From positions 332,224 through 396,223 of the forward strand of contig NZ_MQSU01000001.1 in NCBI RefSeq assembly GCF_001907245.1: a stretch of 64,000 nt of DNA, in the 5' to 3' direction. Each line of letters starts with the position of its first letter. Positions within the stretch are counted from its first letter, which is position 1. The notes under the pieces were generated by a model, which was not told the origin of the DNA, searched no databases, and was given only the letters and a program-made list of their open reading frames with translations. Shown piece by piece: positions 1-8,034 of this stretch. The translations under genes were made by a program, and so were the position numbers. Origin of the DNA: Boudabousia liubingyangii. Its GTDB lineage: Bacteria > Actinomycetota > Actinomycetes > Actinomycetales > Actinomycetaceae.

Positions 1-962
1 AGGACACGACCGGAAATGATGACGATTAGGCCCGATAGTAGGCCCACGAACAGGCCCACTACTAGGGCGGGTACGGCTCCCCCGCCAATGTATTGGCCCA
101 GTTTTTGTAGCGCATCAGCGTTACGTCCGGTAATTACGCCGGTCTGGTAGAGCGCACCAGCAAGCGCGGCACCTACCACTCCGGTCAGGAGGACGTTTAC
201 GGTACGGGCGGTATCGGTGATCCCCCAGTAGTGGTTTACTGCGTTCATGACTCGGTAGACCCCAGTGGTTTCATTTCGCCAGTTACCGGGGATCAGGTCG
301 TCTTCTTCTAGTTCGGTTTCGTGCAGGATCTGGTTCCATTGGGCGGTGCCCGCCCAGAACATGCGCATGAGCTGGAAGATTCCCATACTGATGGCCACAC
401 AAATGGAGGTGGCAACTAGCGCTAGTTTCCAGGAGCCGTGCGGGGCTAGGCCGACGATCGCGACGGAGCTGATCGCGGCGGCCGTGGTTAGGACGGTAGT
501 TGAGACCGAGTCTAGCAGTCGGGCACGACCGTCTTTTCGAGCCATTTCAGCACCGAAAGCGGCGACTACGGAAAGTGCGAAGATGATGCCGGCAATGTAG
601 AGGTCATCCAGGCGTCGGACGGTGGCGACGGAGACTAGCGAAAAGATTAGGGCGACGGTGGAAGAGTAGCGCGGGGCCGGTGCACCGATGGATCGCGGTA
701 GGCCTAGGGAGATGATCGCGGCACAGGCGACCGCTAGAACGGTAAGGATATCGCGGTGCACGTAAGCACCTAGTACGACTAGGATGGCGACAGCGGTGGC
801 CGATAGCAGCATTACTAGGGCTGACTTGGGGATGCTTAGCCAGTGGCCAGCGACCGCTTCGGTTTCCACCACGATACCGATCTCACCGGTTTTCCCAGCT
901 TTTATCTGGTACTGCAGTGAGCGGTCTGGATCAGTCTTTACTTTGGGGTCGCTGCTAGTCAT
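1..962 (-). CDS. Multi-pass membrane protein, C-terminus outside the window
   Basis: An open frame runs leftward from an ATG at 962 (MTSSDPKVKT...) to the window edge without a stop, giving about 320 residues of an incomplete protein. After a soluble N-terminus of about 45 residues come hydrophobic segments at roughly residues 47-65, 70-85, 98-112, 120-140, 150-172 and 180-205. A polar stretch with acidic residues (ETELEEDD) follows, then more hydrophobic helices containing the Gly-rich run QYIGGGAVPALVVG. I do not recognise the family. Leucine is coded mostly by CTA (about 21 of 38 by hand count). The gene lies downstream of the Lrp/AsnC gene on the same strand, separated from it by a structured RNA candidate on the opposite strand. 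The reading frame is secure; the function is unknown. Confidence 0.75.
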   Translation of the reverse strand, partial: MTSSDPKVKTDPDRSLQYQIKAGKTGEIGIVVETEAVAGHWLSIPKSALVMLLSATAVAILVVLGAYVHRDILTVLAVACAAIISLGLPRSIGAPAPRYSSTVALIFSLVSVATVRRLDDLYIAGIIFALSVVAAFGAEMARKDGRARLLDSVSTTVLTTAAAISSVAIVGLAPHGSWKLALVATSICVAISMGIFQLMRMFWAGTAQWNQILHETELEEDDLIPGNWRNETTGVYRVMNAVNHYWGITDTARTVNVLLTGVVGAALAGALYQTGVITGRNADALQKLGQYIGGGAVPALVVGLFVGLLSGLIVIISGRV

Positions 963-1029
963 GCTTGGATAGTGCCATATCTTTTCGGTTTTTTCGCTTT
1001 CACCGGCTGCAATGTGAGCCAGCTAGTTC

Positions 1030-1035
1030 TATAAT
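1030..1035 (+). promoter_or_regulatory. -10 element of a small RNA promoter
   Basis: A perfect TATAAT lies in an intergenic region on the plus strand, while both flanking genes are on the minus strand. A start about 7 bases downstream falls at 1042-1044, exactly where an 11-bp closing stem begins. No good -35 hexamer is visible about 17 bases upstream. Confidence 0.55.
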
Positions 1036-1043
1036 AATTGATA

Positions 1044-1132
1044 CCACTGAACCGGCAAAGCCCCGGGCTCCAACTTTAGCCGCTTCGAGCGGCCTTCGCG
1101 CCGACAGGCGCTTTTCGGTTCAGTGGCTTTTT
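1044..1132 (+). ncRNA. Putative structured small RNA with a four-way junction
   Basis: An 11-bp perfect closing stem (CCACTGAACCG at 1044-1054 with CGGTTCAGTGG at 1116-1126) encloses three local hairpins: AGCC/GGCT (1059-1069), GCCGCT-TCG-AGCGGC (1079-1093) and GCGCC-GACA-GGCGC (1098-1111). A CTTTTT tract follows at 1127-1132, as at an intrinsic terminator. A TATAAT just upstream fits a start at about 1042. The layout resembles a cloverleaf, but the stem lengths do not fit a tRNA and there is no recognisable anticodon arm or T loop. No open frame of useful length coincides. It may belong to a known actinobacterial RNA family that I cannot identify from memory. Confidence 0.6.
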
Positions 1133-1147
1133 CATGCCTTAAATTAG

Positions 1148-1183
1148 TTTTGGGTGGGTTCCCTTTCGGTTACCCACCCAAAA
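1148..1183. terminator. Hairpin terminator downstream of the Lrp/AsnC gene
   Basis: A 12-bp perfect stem (TTTTGGGTGGGT with ACCCACCCAAAA) is followed on the plus strand by TCTTTTT. It lies just beyond the minus-strand stop codon at 1190-1192 and after the plus-strand RNA candidate, so it could stop transcription from both sides. The better T tract is on the plus strand. Confidence 0.65.
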
Positions 1184-1189
1184 TCTTTT

Positions 1190-1672
1190 TCAGTTCTTAC
1201 GCTTCGGTTCTAACGTATCTACCAGGCCTCTGATTCGGTAGGGAATCAAAGCCCGTAGGAACACGGTGGTCGAGGTGCGTTCCACGCCGGGGACCAAACG
1301 GATTTGGTCGCATACACGGTAGAGGTCATCGGTGTCTACGGCAGCGACGCGAACTTCTAGGTCAGTTTCACCGGAAGAGGCTAGGCATTCCACGACCTCG
1401 GGAATATTGCTTAGTTCTTCGATGGCCTTATCTAGGTAGTGCTGGCTTAGCTGCAGCGAGACTTTGGCTAGTAGGGGACGACCTAGGTGCTCTGGGGGCA
1501 CGCAGGTGGAATAGTCACGAAGTAGGTTCTCTTCACGATATTTGGCCAGTCGGGTGTGAATGGTGCCGCGAGCTAGTCCGGTACGTTCCGAAATGGCCAG
1601 GACGGGCATGCGTGGGTCCTCATCGAGGATTGCTAGAATCCGCTGGTCAACACTGTCCAGGGTGGTACTCAT
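1190..1672 (-). CDS. Lrp/AsnC-family transcriptional regulator
   Basis: This 160-residue protein has the normal length and layout of the Lrp/AsnC (feast/famine) family. An N-terminal winged helix-turn-helix (residues about 5-55, LDSVDQRILAILDEDPR... with recognition helix region GLARGTIHTRLAKY) is followed by an alpha-beta RAM ligand-sensing domain (about 70-150, with the pattern VVECLASSGETDLEVRV). Such proteins bind amino acids and form octamers on DNA. The start is supported by a GGAGAAACAGG ribosome-binding site directly before the ATG at 1672. The target genes are not evident; the membrane protein at 1-962 lies downstream on the same strand but is separated by a terminator. Family assignment is firm, the effector unknown. 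Confidence 0.9.
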   Translation of the reverse strand: MSTTLDSVDQRILAILDEDPRMPVLAISERTGLARGTIHTRLAKYREENLLRDYSTCVPPEHLGRPLLAKVSLQLSQHYLDKAIEELSNIPEVVECLASSGETDLEVRVAAVDTDDLYRVCDQIRLVPGVERTSTTVFLRALIPYRIRGLVDTLEPKRKN

Positions 1673-1867
1673 CCTGTTTCTCCTTCAGATATTTTTTCCG
1701 GATTACCTTGTTACCGGAAGGCCGTAGACCACATTTAGTGTCATGCGGTCATTAACCATATTGCACAAATCATATTTAATACGACGGAGTTTATCAAGTT
1801 ATTTTGCCATTTTGTCGACTTATTTTTGAACAATCAGTTTTAGACAAAATACTTTTCGGAAAATTTT

Positions 1868-1919
1868 AGAGCGGGATCGGTCTCTCAGGTGTCATCTGAG
1901 TGTTTACCGATCCCGCTCT
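1868..1919 (-). terminator. Hairpin terminator after the surface-protein operon
   Basis: A 14-bp perfect stem (AGAGCGGGATCGGT at 1868-1881 with ACCGATCCCGCTCT at 1906-1919) contains a small inner stem (CTCAG/CTGAG). It lies 40 bases past the stop of the long surface protein. The T tract on the minus strand is only moderate (AAAATTTT). Confidence 0.6.
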
Positions 1920-1957
1920 TACAGTCCCCTCTCAGGGACGGTTGTCGCTAGGTGACT

Positions 1958-4900
1958 TTAGGATTTCTTCCGCCAGGCAGCGATCAGCAGGAATCCACCA
2001 ATAAAGAAGGCGGCCACGCCGGTTCCCACTAGGATGCTGGGAAGCCAAGCGATCTGGGCATTTCCACCATCAGTCTGGGGAGCTGCCGCGTTGATGGTGT
2101 CAGCTTCGCTGGTGCCCTCGCTGGTTTGCGGGGTATTTTCTAGCGGAGTAGCAACCTCGGGGGTCTTTTCTGCTGTTGCTTCAGGGGCACCTTCCGGAGT
2201 GCCCTCCGGAGTCGCGGCGGCACCTGAGGTACCACTGATACCGGGAGCAAGAGCAGAGCTCACTGCACTACCCTGGGAGGCCTTATTGGTGGCCGCTACT
2301 AGGCTGGCTCCACCGTCACTGGGAGCATGTGCTGCTAGTGACGGATCTAGGCTTCCGTGTCCGTGTCGGACCGGACCCTGGGCGTTTCCACGGTCGAAGC
2401 CGGGGCCTAGTACCCGCGGATCTTGGTTTACGATCTGACGGCCGAGCTCAACGGAAGCAATTCCGGTATCACCCGGGACGGGCTGAGGAAGCACTGGAGC
2501 AGGCTTCGGTGCTACCGGGGCCGGCTTTGCCGGGGCGACGGGAGCAGGCTTTGCCGGAGCCACGGGAGCAGGCTTAGGCACAACTGGAGCCGGGGCCGGC
2601 TTCACGGGCTGAGGCGCCACCGGATTAACCGGAGCAACCGGGGCCGGAACTACCGGCTTGACCGGGCTGGGCACCACCGGATTGACCGGCTTGACCGGGT
2701 TCACGGGAGCTGGCTTCACCGGGGTCGGGGCCGGCTTAGGCGCAACCGGAGTCGGCTTAGGAGCAACCGGAGTCGGCTTTACTGGCTCAGGCTGAACCGG
2801 GCCGGGCTTCACCGGGGTCGGGGCCGGCTTTACCGGCTGCGGTTCCACGGTCGGTTCTGCCGGCTGAGGCTTTTCAGGTTCCACTGTCGGAGCCGGAGCC
2901 ACCGGAGTTTCCGGAGTGACCACCGGATCGACATCCTTACCGGGTTTCGGCTCCACGGTGGGTTCCGATGTCGGTTGCGACGGTGCGGGCACAACCGGTG
3001 CTTCCGGAGTGGGCTTGACTGGGCTTGGGGCCGGCTTTTCCGGGCTGGGTTCAACTACCGGGGCTTCCGGAGCAGGTTCAACTACCGGGGCCGGCGGAAG
3101 TTCCTGTGCCTCAATTGCCTTCGATCCAATCTTGATGGCATCTTTACCGACTAGGAAAGTACTAACTAGTTTCTTGTTCTCAAGTTGACCCGACGGTCCA
3201 CGCCACTGGTAGTTAAATGCCATGTTGTAAACACCGGGCTTTGAGAACCAGAAGTACTGGTGGTCATGCGAAGCCTGGTTGTAGGTGATTTTGACGGACT
3301 TGTCCGCAGAATCTAGCTGCCGATCAATCTTGCCGGAAAGATCAGTGTGTCCAGTCACCATTCGGCCGGGACCCACGAAGTCTTCTAGGGTCACATAGAC
3401 GGGGCTGCCAGGTAGCTGGTCGAAGAAGGTATCCAAGCTTTCGGTGTTGAAACCTACCCAGGGGAAGCGTTCATCCTGGACCTGAGGGAGCGCGTAGACC
3501 TGCTCAGCGAATCCCGACAATTCCTCCAAGTTAGCAGGCGCCTGCACCTTGGTCGGCTCCGGCACTGCGATCGCGAAGCTCTTCGAGGGGCGCCTAACGA
3601 CCTCGGCCGGGTTTTCTCCGTCATTCAGGTAGACATCGGGGCCGTCATCCAAAGACCCCAGCGCTAGGTCCATGTGGCCACGTTCGACGAGGTGATTCGG
3701 GATAGCGTCCGCCCAGACCTTACGCAGGTCGAAAGCAGCACGATCTGCTGGATTGAGCTTCTCTGGGTCAATTTCGGGTGCTTCTACCGTCGCGGGGTTT
3801 CCGGGATTGACTCCCGGCTTGGGCTGGGGTTTCGTGCCGGGTTCAGGCTGTCCCGGGGTTGGGTTTTCCGCCGTAGGTGAGGGTTTACCGGGTTCCTCAA
3901 TTGTTGGCTTGGGAGTTCCAGGCTTTACTGGAGTTGGCTGTGCGGGATCCTCGGCACTTGCGCCGGGTTCCGGGGTGGCCGAGTTGTCAGTCTTTCCTGG
4001 AAGCTTGGGGAAATCCTTTGAGTTGGCACCCGTAGCCTTTGGTAGGGTCGCACAGGTGATTTCATCGTTTTCTGGCAGTAGCGGTAGGCCCGTTTTTAGG
4101 CTCTGACGGTAGCGGTTAATGGCCTTGTTACCGACCACGAAGCGCGCTTCGTTGAAATCATATTTCTTGGTGCCATTGGGCAGATTCACGTAGAAGGAAA
4201 CTGAGTAACCGTAGACACCAGGCTTATTGAAAACAAACTGAGTCTGTAGTTTCTGTGCCTTTAATAGTTGGACCTGACCAGAATAGGAGGTGAATCCCCC
4301 GACTAGCGGCATTAAGCCCTGGCCTTCATCTAGGCCAACGACCATTCTTCCGCCGGCCGGGATGGTTTTGATGGAGTAATCGACCTGGACACCCTGGGCG
4401 CCAATCTGACTGTAGTCCAAGCTGGAGGTATCAATTCCTAACGAGGGCGCTTCCGCACTTCCCTGCTTAGGCGTTACCCAAAGGAAGGGGGAGTTGTCTG
4501 CGCGCAGGTCCTTTAGATAGGGGTCGGTTTCTGCGGCGCAGTGCAGGTTTGAATCGGGCACTTCGATAATCGGACCTTCACCGAAATCAGTACCGTCTGC
4601 TCCGAAAGTGTTATAAGTCAGCTTCCCACCACTCTTCCACTTTAGGGTGGAGTAGTTGCTTCCAGAGCCCACCCGATCTTCAGGGTGCTCGGCTAGCTTT
4701 TCGCTCTTGGCAGCTTTATCGTATTCCTCATCAGAGGCAACCGGGGGATTTACCGGCTCCTTCGGGGTAGCCGGGAAATCACTTTCTGGTTCGCTTAAAC
4801 CGGCAGCTTCCCGCTGGGCTTCTGCCGTCTGGTTAATCGAGTTCAAACCGGTAGTAAAGCCTTTGGGTAGGCCTACTTCCTCGTCAGGGCCAACTAGCCA

Positions 4901-5692
4901 GTACTGCTTCACGGGCTTGGAGACCTCGGTGGTGCCGTCTAGATGTCTACCAGAAGCTACCCAGGTAAGCTCGTAAATACCGGGCTTGCTGAAGGTCCAG
5001 TCCACGTGACCATGGCCGCCCACATTAATCGTTAGACGTCGCTTATCACGGGATGAGAGATGACGCTGCGCCTTTTCCCAACCGGGATTGTAGTTAAAGA
5101 TCTCAAGGTCACCCGGGCCCTTAATATCAGTCAATTCGAGTTGCACCACGTCACCAACAAAATCGGTAGGAACTTCCCATTCATGGTGGGGATCAAAGGC
5201 GCCGTAACCGGCCCAAATGGGACGCCAGCCAGGGTACTGGTAGGCGGGGGCGTGCCAGAGGATCCGTCCGGGGGAACCCAAGAACGCTAGGTTCGGGTCC
5301 TTGGGGACGAACAGGCGGGATAGTTCCTTGCCGGTACCGTCTGCGTCGGGGGCTAGGCGCATACAGGTGGAGTCCTTAGGCATCACTTGCATCCCAGAAA
5401 CAGTCATAACGGTAAGTTCACCCTGGCTGCGAGTTACGTAAGTGGCATCCACGTGGCTGCGGTAGAGTAAGTGACGGCCCGCGCAGGGGTGCTTGATGGT
5501 TTCCCCATCTTTGACCATGGTGGCGTTTTCCGGAAGGTCTTTCCAGACACCTTCGTCGGATGGCCTATGTTCCGGGCGGCTGCTTTCGGCGGCTTGGGCA
5601 AGGCCGGCGGGTCCACCTAGCGGGGCCAGGGTCAAGCTGACCAAACCTAAGGTAATGGCTGCCGTGAAGGCTTTTAGTTTTTTGAGTTTCAC
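1958..5692 (-). CDS. Surface-anchored protein with three choice-of-anchor M domains
   Basis: This 1244-residue secreted protein begins with a signal peptide (basic KLKKLK, hydrophobic core, cleavage near AQAAES). It has three repeats of the actinobacterial 'choice-of-anchor M' type, at roughly residues 70-268, 345-525 and 655-850. Each ends in a pattern such as HGHVDWTFSKPGIYELTW or HDHQYFWFSKPGVYNMAF. A Pro/Lys/Val-rich stalk follows (about 865-1095, PVKPAPVxP repeats), then an Ala/Thr/Glu-rich spacer, one membrane helix and the tail AWRKKS. No clear LPXTG-type motif is seen, so anchoring is by the membrane helix. The conserved histidines suggest metal binding (inference). The start is GTG with a weak ribosome site; it is the second gene of an operon, 34 bases after its shorter relative. 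Confidence 0.85.
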   Translation of the reverse strand: MKLKKLKAFTAAITLGLVSLTLAPLGGPAGLAQAAESSRPEHRPSDEGVWKDLPENATMVKDGETIKHPCAGRHLLYRSHVDATYVTRSQGELTVMTVSGMQVMPKDSTCMRLAPDADGTGKELSRLFVPKDPNLAFLGSPGRILWHAPAYQYPGWRPIWAGYGAFDPHHEWEVPTDFVGDVVQLELTDIKGPGDLEIFNYNPGWEKAQRHLSSRDKRRLTINVGGHGHVDWTFSKPGIYELTWVASGRHLDGTTEVSKPVKQYWLVGPDEEVGLPKGFTTGLNSINQTAEAQREAAGLSEPESDFPATPKEPVNPPVASDEEYDKAAKSEKLAEHPEDRVGSGSNYSTLKWKSGGKLTYNTFGADGTDFGEGPIIEVPDSNLHCAAETDPYLKDLRADNSPFLWVTPKQGSAEAPSLGIDTSSLDYSQIGAQGVQVDYSIKTIPAGGRMVVGLDEGQGLMPLVGGFTSYSGQVQLLKAQKLQTQFVFNKPGVYGYSVSFYVNLPNGTKKYDFNEARFVVGNKAINRYRQSLKTGLPLLPENDEITCATLPKATGANSKDFPKLPGKTDNSATPEPGASAEDPAQPTPVKPGTPKPTIEEPGKPSPTAENPTPGQPEPGTKPQPKPGVNPGNPATVEAPEIDPEKLNPADRAAFDLRKVWADAIPNHLVERGHMDLALGSLDDGPDVYLNDGENPAEVVRRPSKSFAIAVPEPTKVQAPANLEELSGFAEQVYALPQVQDERFPWVGFNTESLDTFFDQLPGSPVYVTLEDFVGPGRMVTGHTDLSGKIDRQLDSADKSVKITYNQASHDHQYFWFSKPGVYNMAFNYQWRGPSGQLENKKLVSTFLVGKDAIKIGSKAIEAQELPPAPVVEPAPEAPVVEPSPEKPAPSPVKPTPEAPVVPAPSQPTSEPTVEPKPGKDVDPVVTPETPVAPAPTVEPEKPQPAEPTVEPQPVKPAPTPVKPGPVQPEPVKPTPVAPKPTPVAPKPAPTPVKPAPVNPVKPVNPVVPSPVKPVVPAPVAPVNPVAPQPVKPAPAPVVPKPAPVAPAKPAPVAPAKPAPVAPKPAPVLPQPVPGDTGIASVELGRQIVNQDPRVLGPGFDRGNAQGPVRHGHGSLDPSLAAHAPSDGGASLVAATNKASQGSAVSSALAPGISGTSGAAATPEGTPEGAPEATAEKTPEVATPLENTPQTSEGTSEADTINAAAPQTDGGNAQIAWLPSILVGTGVAAFFIGGFLLIAAWRKKS
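2500..3090 (-). repeat. Proline-rich stalk coding repeats
   Basis: Short degenerate units coding for PAPVAPKP, PVKPAPTP, EAPVVEPSP and similar form a low-complexity tract that opens long false frames on both strands. Such stalks usually span the cell wall. The DNA repeat is coding, not an independent element. Confidence 0.8.
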
Positions 5693-5726
5693 AGGTTTTA
5701 CTTTCTAAGTTTAGAAATCAGCAGAT

Positions 5727-7772
5727 TCAGGCAGTTCGACGAGTGGCTACTAGGCCAGCACCCAGGACCATGATTCCGGCGGCGAAGACCAGCATGGGTA
5801 GGGTCGTGTCACTGGTGCCGGTGGCGGCTAGCTGGGTGGGGGTCTGTCCTAGTCCCTTGGTGGAGCCTAGGTGGTCGACTGCTTGGCCGTTCTGGTCAAT
5901 GACCTTGCCCTGCGGGGTGATGCCACCGATCGGGCAGGGTTTGCCTTCCGCGGTAACCCACTGAGTTTGGGTACCACCCTGGACAACTGAACCTAGATCA
6001 AAGTGGCCGGAGGTAACACCGCGTCCGGAACCTACTAGGAAGGTGAGGTTGGCGGTGGCGCTGAGCTTACGTCCATCCTTAACGGTGGCGGTCTGCTTGA
6101 TAGCTAGACGGTAAGTGCCGGGGGCGTCGAAGACCCAGTTGGGGTGAACGTGTACGTTACGGTCTAGGGTCAGGATGCCGGTGGGGTGTCCCGGGCTAGC
6201 AGAGAACCAGGACTTGCCAATGATCTGCCCGAAGTTACCGGAGGTGAATACTTCCATGTTGCCGGGGCCAGAGAATCCCACTAGCTGCCAGGTGACAGGG
6301 CCGGTGGTTTCGGCTAGCAGGCTGGGGTCCATGGTGTTGGCACCAACCCAAGGTACATTTTCCTGCTGGGTAGAGCCGATCATCCAGACCTGCTTTCCGG
6401 GGGCGATGCGGCCCACTGCCTGGGTGGTCTTGGTGGCAGAGGCCGGGCCTAGCAGGAACGGCACCGATTGCGGGGTGCGCATAACGGCAGGGCTGCGACG
6501 GTCGTCCTTAACGGCAGCCTGCAGCTGCGGCGGCATGGCTACGCTCTTAGGGAAGCACTTGGTTTGGGTTTTTGGTGCCGAGGGCGCAGGGGCAGCTCCA
6601 CCGGGCTGTGCGGGGGCCGGCTGGCTGGGTTGGTGCGCTTCGGGGGCCTTACCGGAATCCAGCGGGTTTTTGGGTTGGCCCGGGTTCTGCGGCTGGGCCG
6701 GGGTAGGAGCGGCCGGGGCGGTGCCTTCTGGGCTGGGCTGCTCGACGGTGCCTTCCACGGTGGGGACGGCAATCGGCGCTTCAGTTGAAGGAGCGGGCTT
6801 AGGGGCCGGCTGTACGGGTGCCGGTGCCGGTTGCGTGGGGGCCGGGGTGACCGGCTTCGGGGCCGGCTTGGGAGCGGGCACTGGCGCAGGGGCCGGAGCT
6901 ACCGGCTGAGGTGCCGGCTTGGGGGCCGGCTTAACGGGATTGGGCGCAGGTTGAGGAGCCGGGACCACAGGTTTAGGTGCGGGCTTCGGAGCAGGCGCAG
7001 GAGCCGGGGTGACCGGCTTTGGAGCCGGCTTAGGTGCCGGTGCCGGCTTGGGTGCCGGTGCCGGCTTGGGTGCCGGCTGCGGGGCGGGGGTTACGACCTC
7101 GTCAGCGGGACGGGTGTCCTTAGTGCTCTTCTGCACGTTCCAGTGGTACTTTGCGACATTGGACTTGAAAAGCTTGCCGTCCTTATAACCGGTGGCCTGG
7201 ACGGTGAAGTTGTAGTCGCCGGCCTTTTCAAAGAGCCAGTAGGCGTGAGTATGTGCCGGGAAGGTCTGTTCGCGGACCGCGCCGCTCTTCAGCTCGTACT
7301 GATTATTCTTTAGTAGGGGTGCTGTGCCACCAAAACCTTCCTCAGTGATCAGGAAGACCCGACCGGGGCCATTTACCTCGGTGAAGTTAATATCAATGGC
7401 TTTAAAGCCTGACCCCTGAACCTCTCGAGTGTCCCAGCCGGGCCAGAGGAGCTTCAGGTCCTGAGTCAACGGTAATAGGTAACCGATGCTTTCAATACCC
7501 TTCAGACCCTTGGTAATTTCAGTGTAAGCCTCAGGCTTAATGCGCAGGGTGACGGTTTCGGGTTCACGGTAGACCGAGTGTCCGGTGACGTCTTCTTTGA
7601 GGTTGAGTTTTAGGGTGTCCCCTTCGGCAGAGACGTTGAAGGCATCTACGTGCCCGTGATCGAGGACGACTGTGTTGGAGTTTTCAGCCGCGGCGGTCAG
7701 TGGGGTAAGTCCGCTCCATAAAAGGGCTGCGACGCCTAGGATTCCGCAGGCTTTTTTCACGCTATTTGACAC
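5727..7772 (-). CDS. Cell-wall-anchored protein with two choice-of-anchor M domains and an LAATG sorting signal
   Basis: This 681-residue protein starts at GTG 7772 with a signal peptide ending near TAAAENS. Domain one (about 35-215) opens with LDHGHVDAFNV and closes with HTHAYWLFEKAGDYNFTV. A Pro-rich linker of PAPKPAP units covers about 225-410, and domain two (about 410-605) closes with HVHPNWVFDAPGTYRLAI. The C-terminus has LAATG, a hydrophobic helix and a short Arg tail, matching the LAXTG signal used by class E sortases. It is the first gene of a two-gene operon with the 1244-residue relative. Proteins with this domain are usually encoded near a metal-type ABC transporter; none is in this window. 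The Fur-like boxes upstream suggest metal-controlled expression (inference). Confidence 0.87.
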   Translation of the reverse strand: MSNSVKKACGILGVAALLWSGLTPLTAAAENSNTVVLDHGHVDAFNVSAEGDTLKLNLKEDVTGHSVYREPETVTLRIKPEAYTEITKGLKGIESIGYLLPLTQDLKLLWPGWDTREVQGSGFKAIDINFTEVNGPGRVFLITEEGFGGTAPLLKNNQYELKSGAVREQTFPAHTHAYWLFEKAGDYNFTVQATGYKDGKLFKSNVAKYHWNVQKSTKDTRPADEVVTPAPQPAPKPAPAPKPAPAPKPAPKPVTPAPAPAPKPAPKPVVPAPQPAPNPVKPAPKPAPQPVAPAPAPVPAPKPAPKPVTPAPTQPAPAPVQPAPKPAPSTEAPIAVPTVEGTVEQPSPEGTAPAAPTPAQPQNPGQPKNPLDSGKAPEAHQPSQPAPAQPGGAAPAPSAPKTQTKCFPKSVAMPPQLQAAVKDDRRSPAVMRTPQSVPFLLGPASATKTTQAVGRIAPGKQVWMIGSTQQENVPWVGANTMDPSLLAETTGPVTWQLVGFSGPGNMEVFTSGNFGQIIGKSWFSASPGHPTGILTLDRNVHVHPNWVFDAPGTYRLAIKQTATVKDGRKLSATANLTFLVGSGRGVTSGHFDLGSVVQGGTQTQWVTAEGKPCPIGGITPQGKVIDQNGQAVDHLGSTKGLGQTPTQLAATGTSDTTLPMLVFAAGIMVLGAGLVATRRTA
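6780..7090 (-). repeat. PAPKPAP coding repeat
   Basis: A tandem degenerate tract codes for alternating Pro, Ala and Lys between the two domains of the LAATG-anchored protein. It explains the long antisense frames seen here and is prone to length variation between strains. Confidence 0.8.
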
Positions 7773-7815
7773 TTTTTGCTCTTTCTAAAACGCCTAGGGC
7801 ACCCTAGACCGTTGT

Positions 7816-7858
7816 CGATAATGATTCTTAAAAGCAAGAATACTGATAATTATTCTCA
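7816..7858. promoter_or_regulatory. Two Fur-family operator-like 7-1-7 boxes
   Basis: TGATAATTATTCTCA (7844-7858) is an almost perfect palindrome of the form TGANAAT-N-ATTNTCA, the 7-1-7 layout bound by Fur/Zur-type repressors. A weaker copy, CGATAATGATTCTTA, lies at 7816-7830; the centres are 28 bases apart. Both sit 44-86 bases upstream of the GTG of the surface-protein operon. Zinc or iron control is inferred from the motif and from the His-rich products; which regulator binds cannot be decided from sequence. Confidence 0.6.
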
Positions 7859-8034
7859 TAAGCAACTCTGTTTAGAGACCAAAAAATGTGAGCAATAATT
7901 TAAATTAAGACGAAAATCTCTAAGCTTTTTGCTCAAAAAAGCCCAAATTGGCCAGCAACCCCAGTCTAGGTTTACCCAAAGGGCTTTAGGCTCTAAAATA
8001 AAACCGCACTGTAAACTAAACTGAGGAGTCCCAA

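Noticed and set aside
1044-1126. tRNA interpretation of the cloverleaf-like element
   Set aside because: The closing stem is 11 bp, there is no GTTCNANNC T-loop, no 7-base anticodon loop at the right place and no fitting discriminator, so a tRNA is not supported.
2423-3154. Long plus-strand frame rich in Arg/Leu opposite the long surface protein
   Set aside because: It is the antisense of the Pro-rich stalk; its composition is dictated by the PxP repeats and there is no ribosome site or domain.
6175-6909. Plus-strand frame of 244 codons rich in Gly/Ala
   Set aside because: Antisense of the PAPKPAP region and second domain of the LAATG-anchored protein; low complexity and no start signal.
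6780-7090. CRISPR or minisatellite
   Set aside because: The units are short, degenerate and keep the reading frame of a secreted protein; there are no spacers of constant length.
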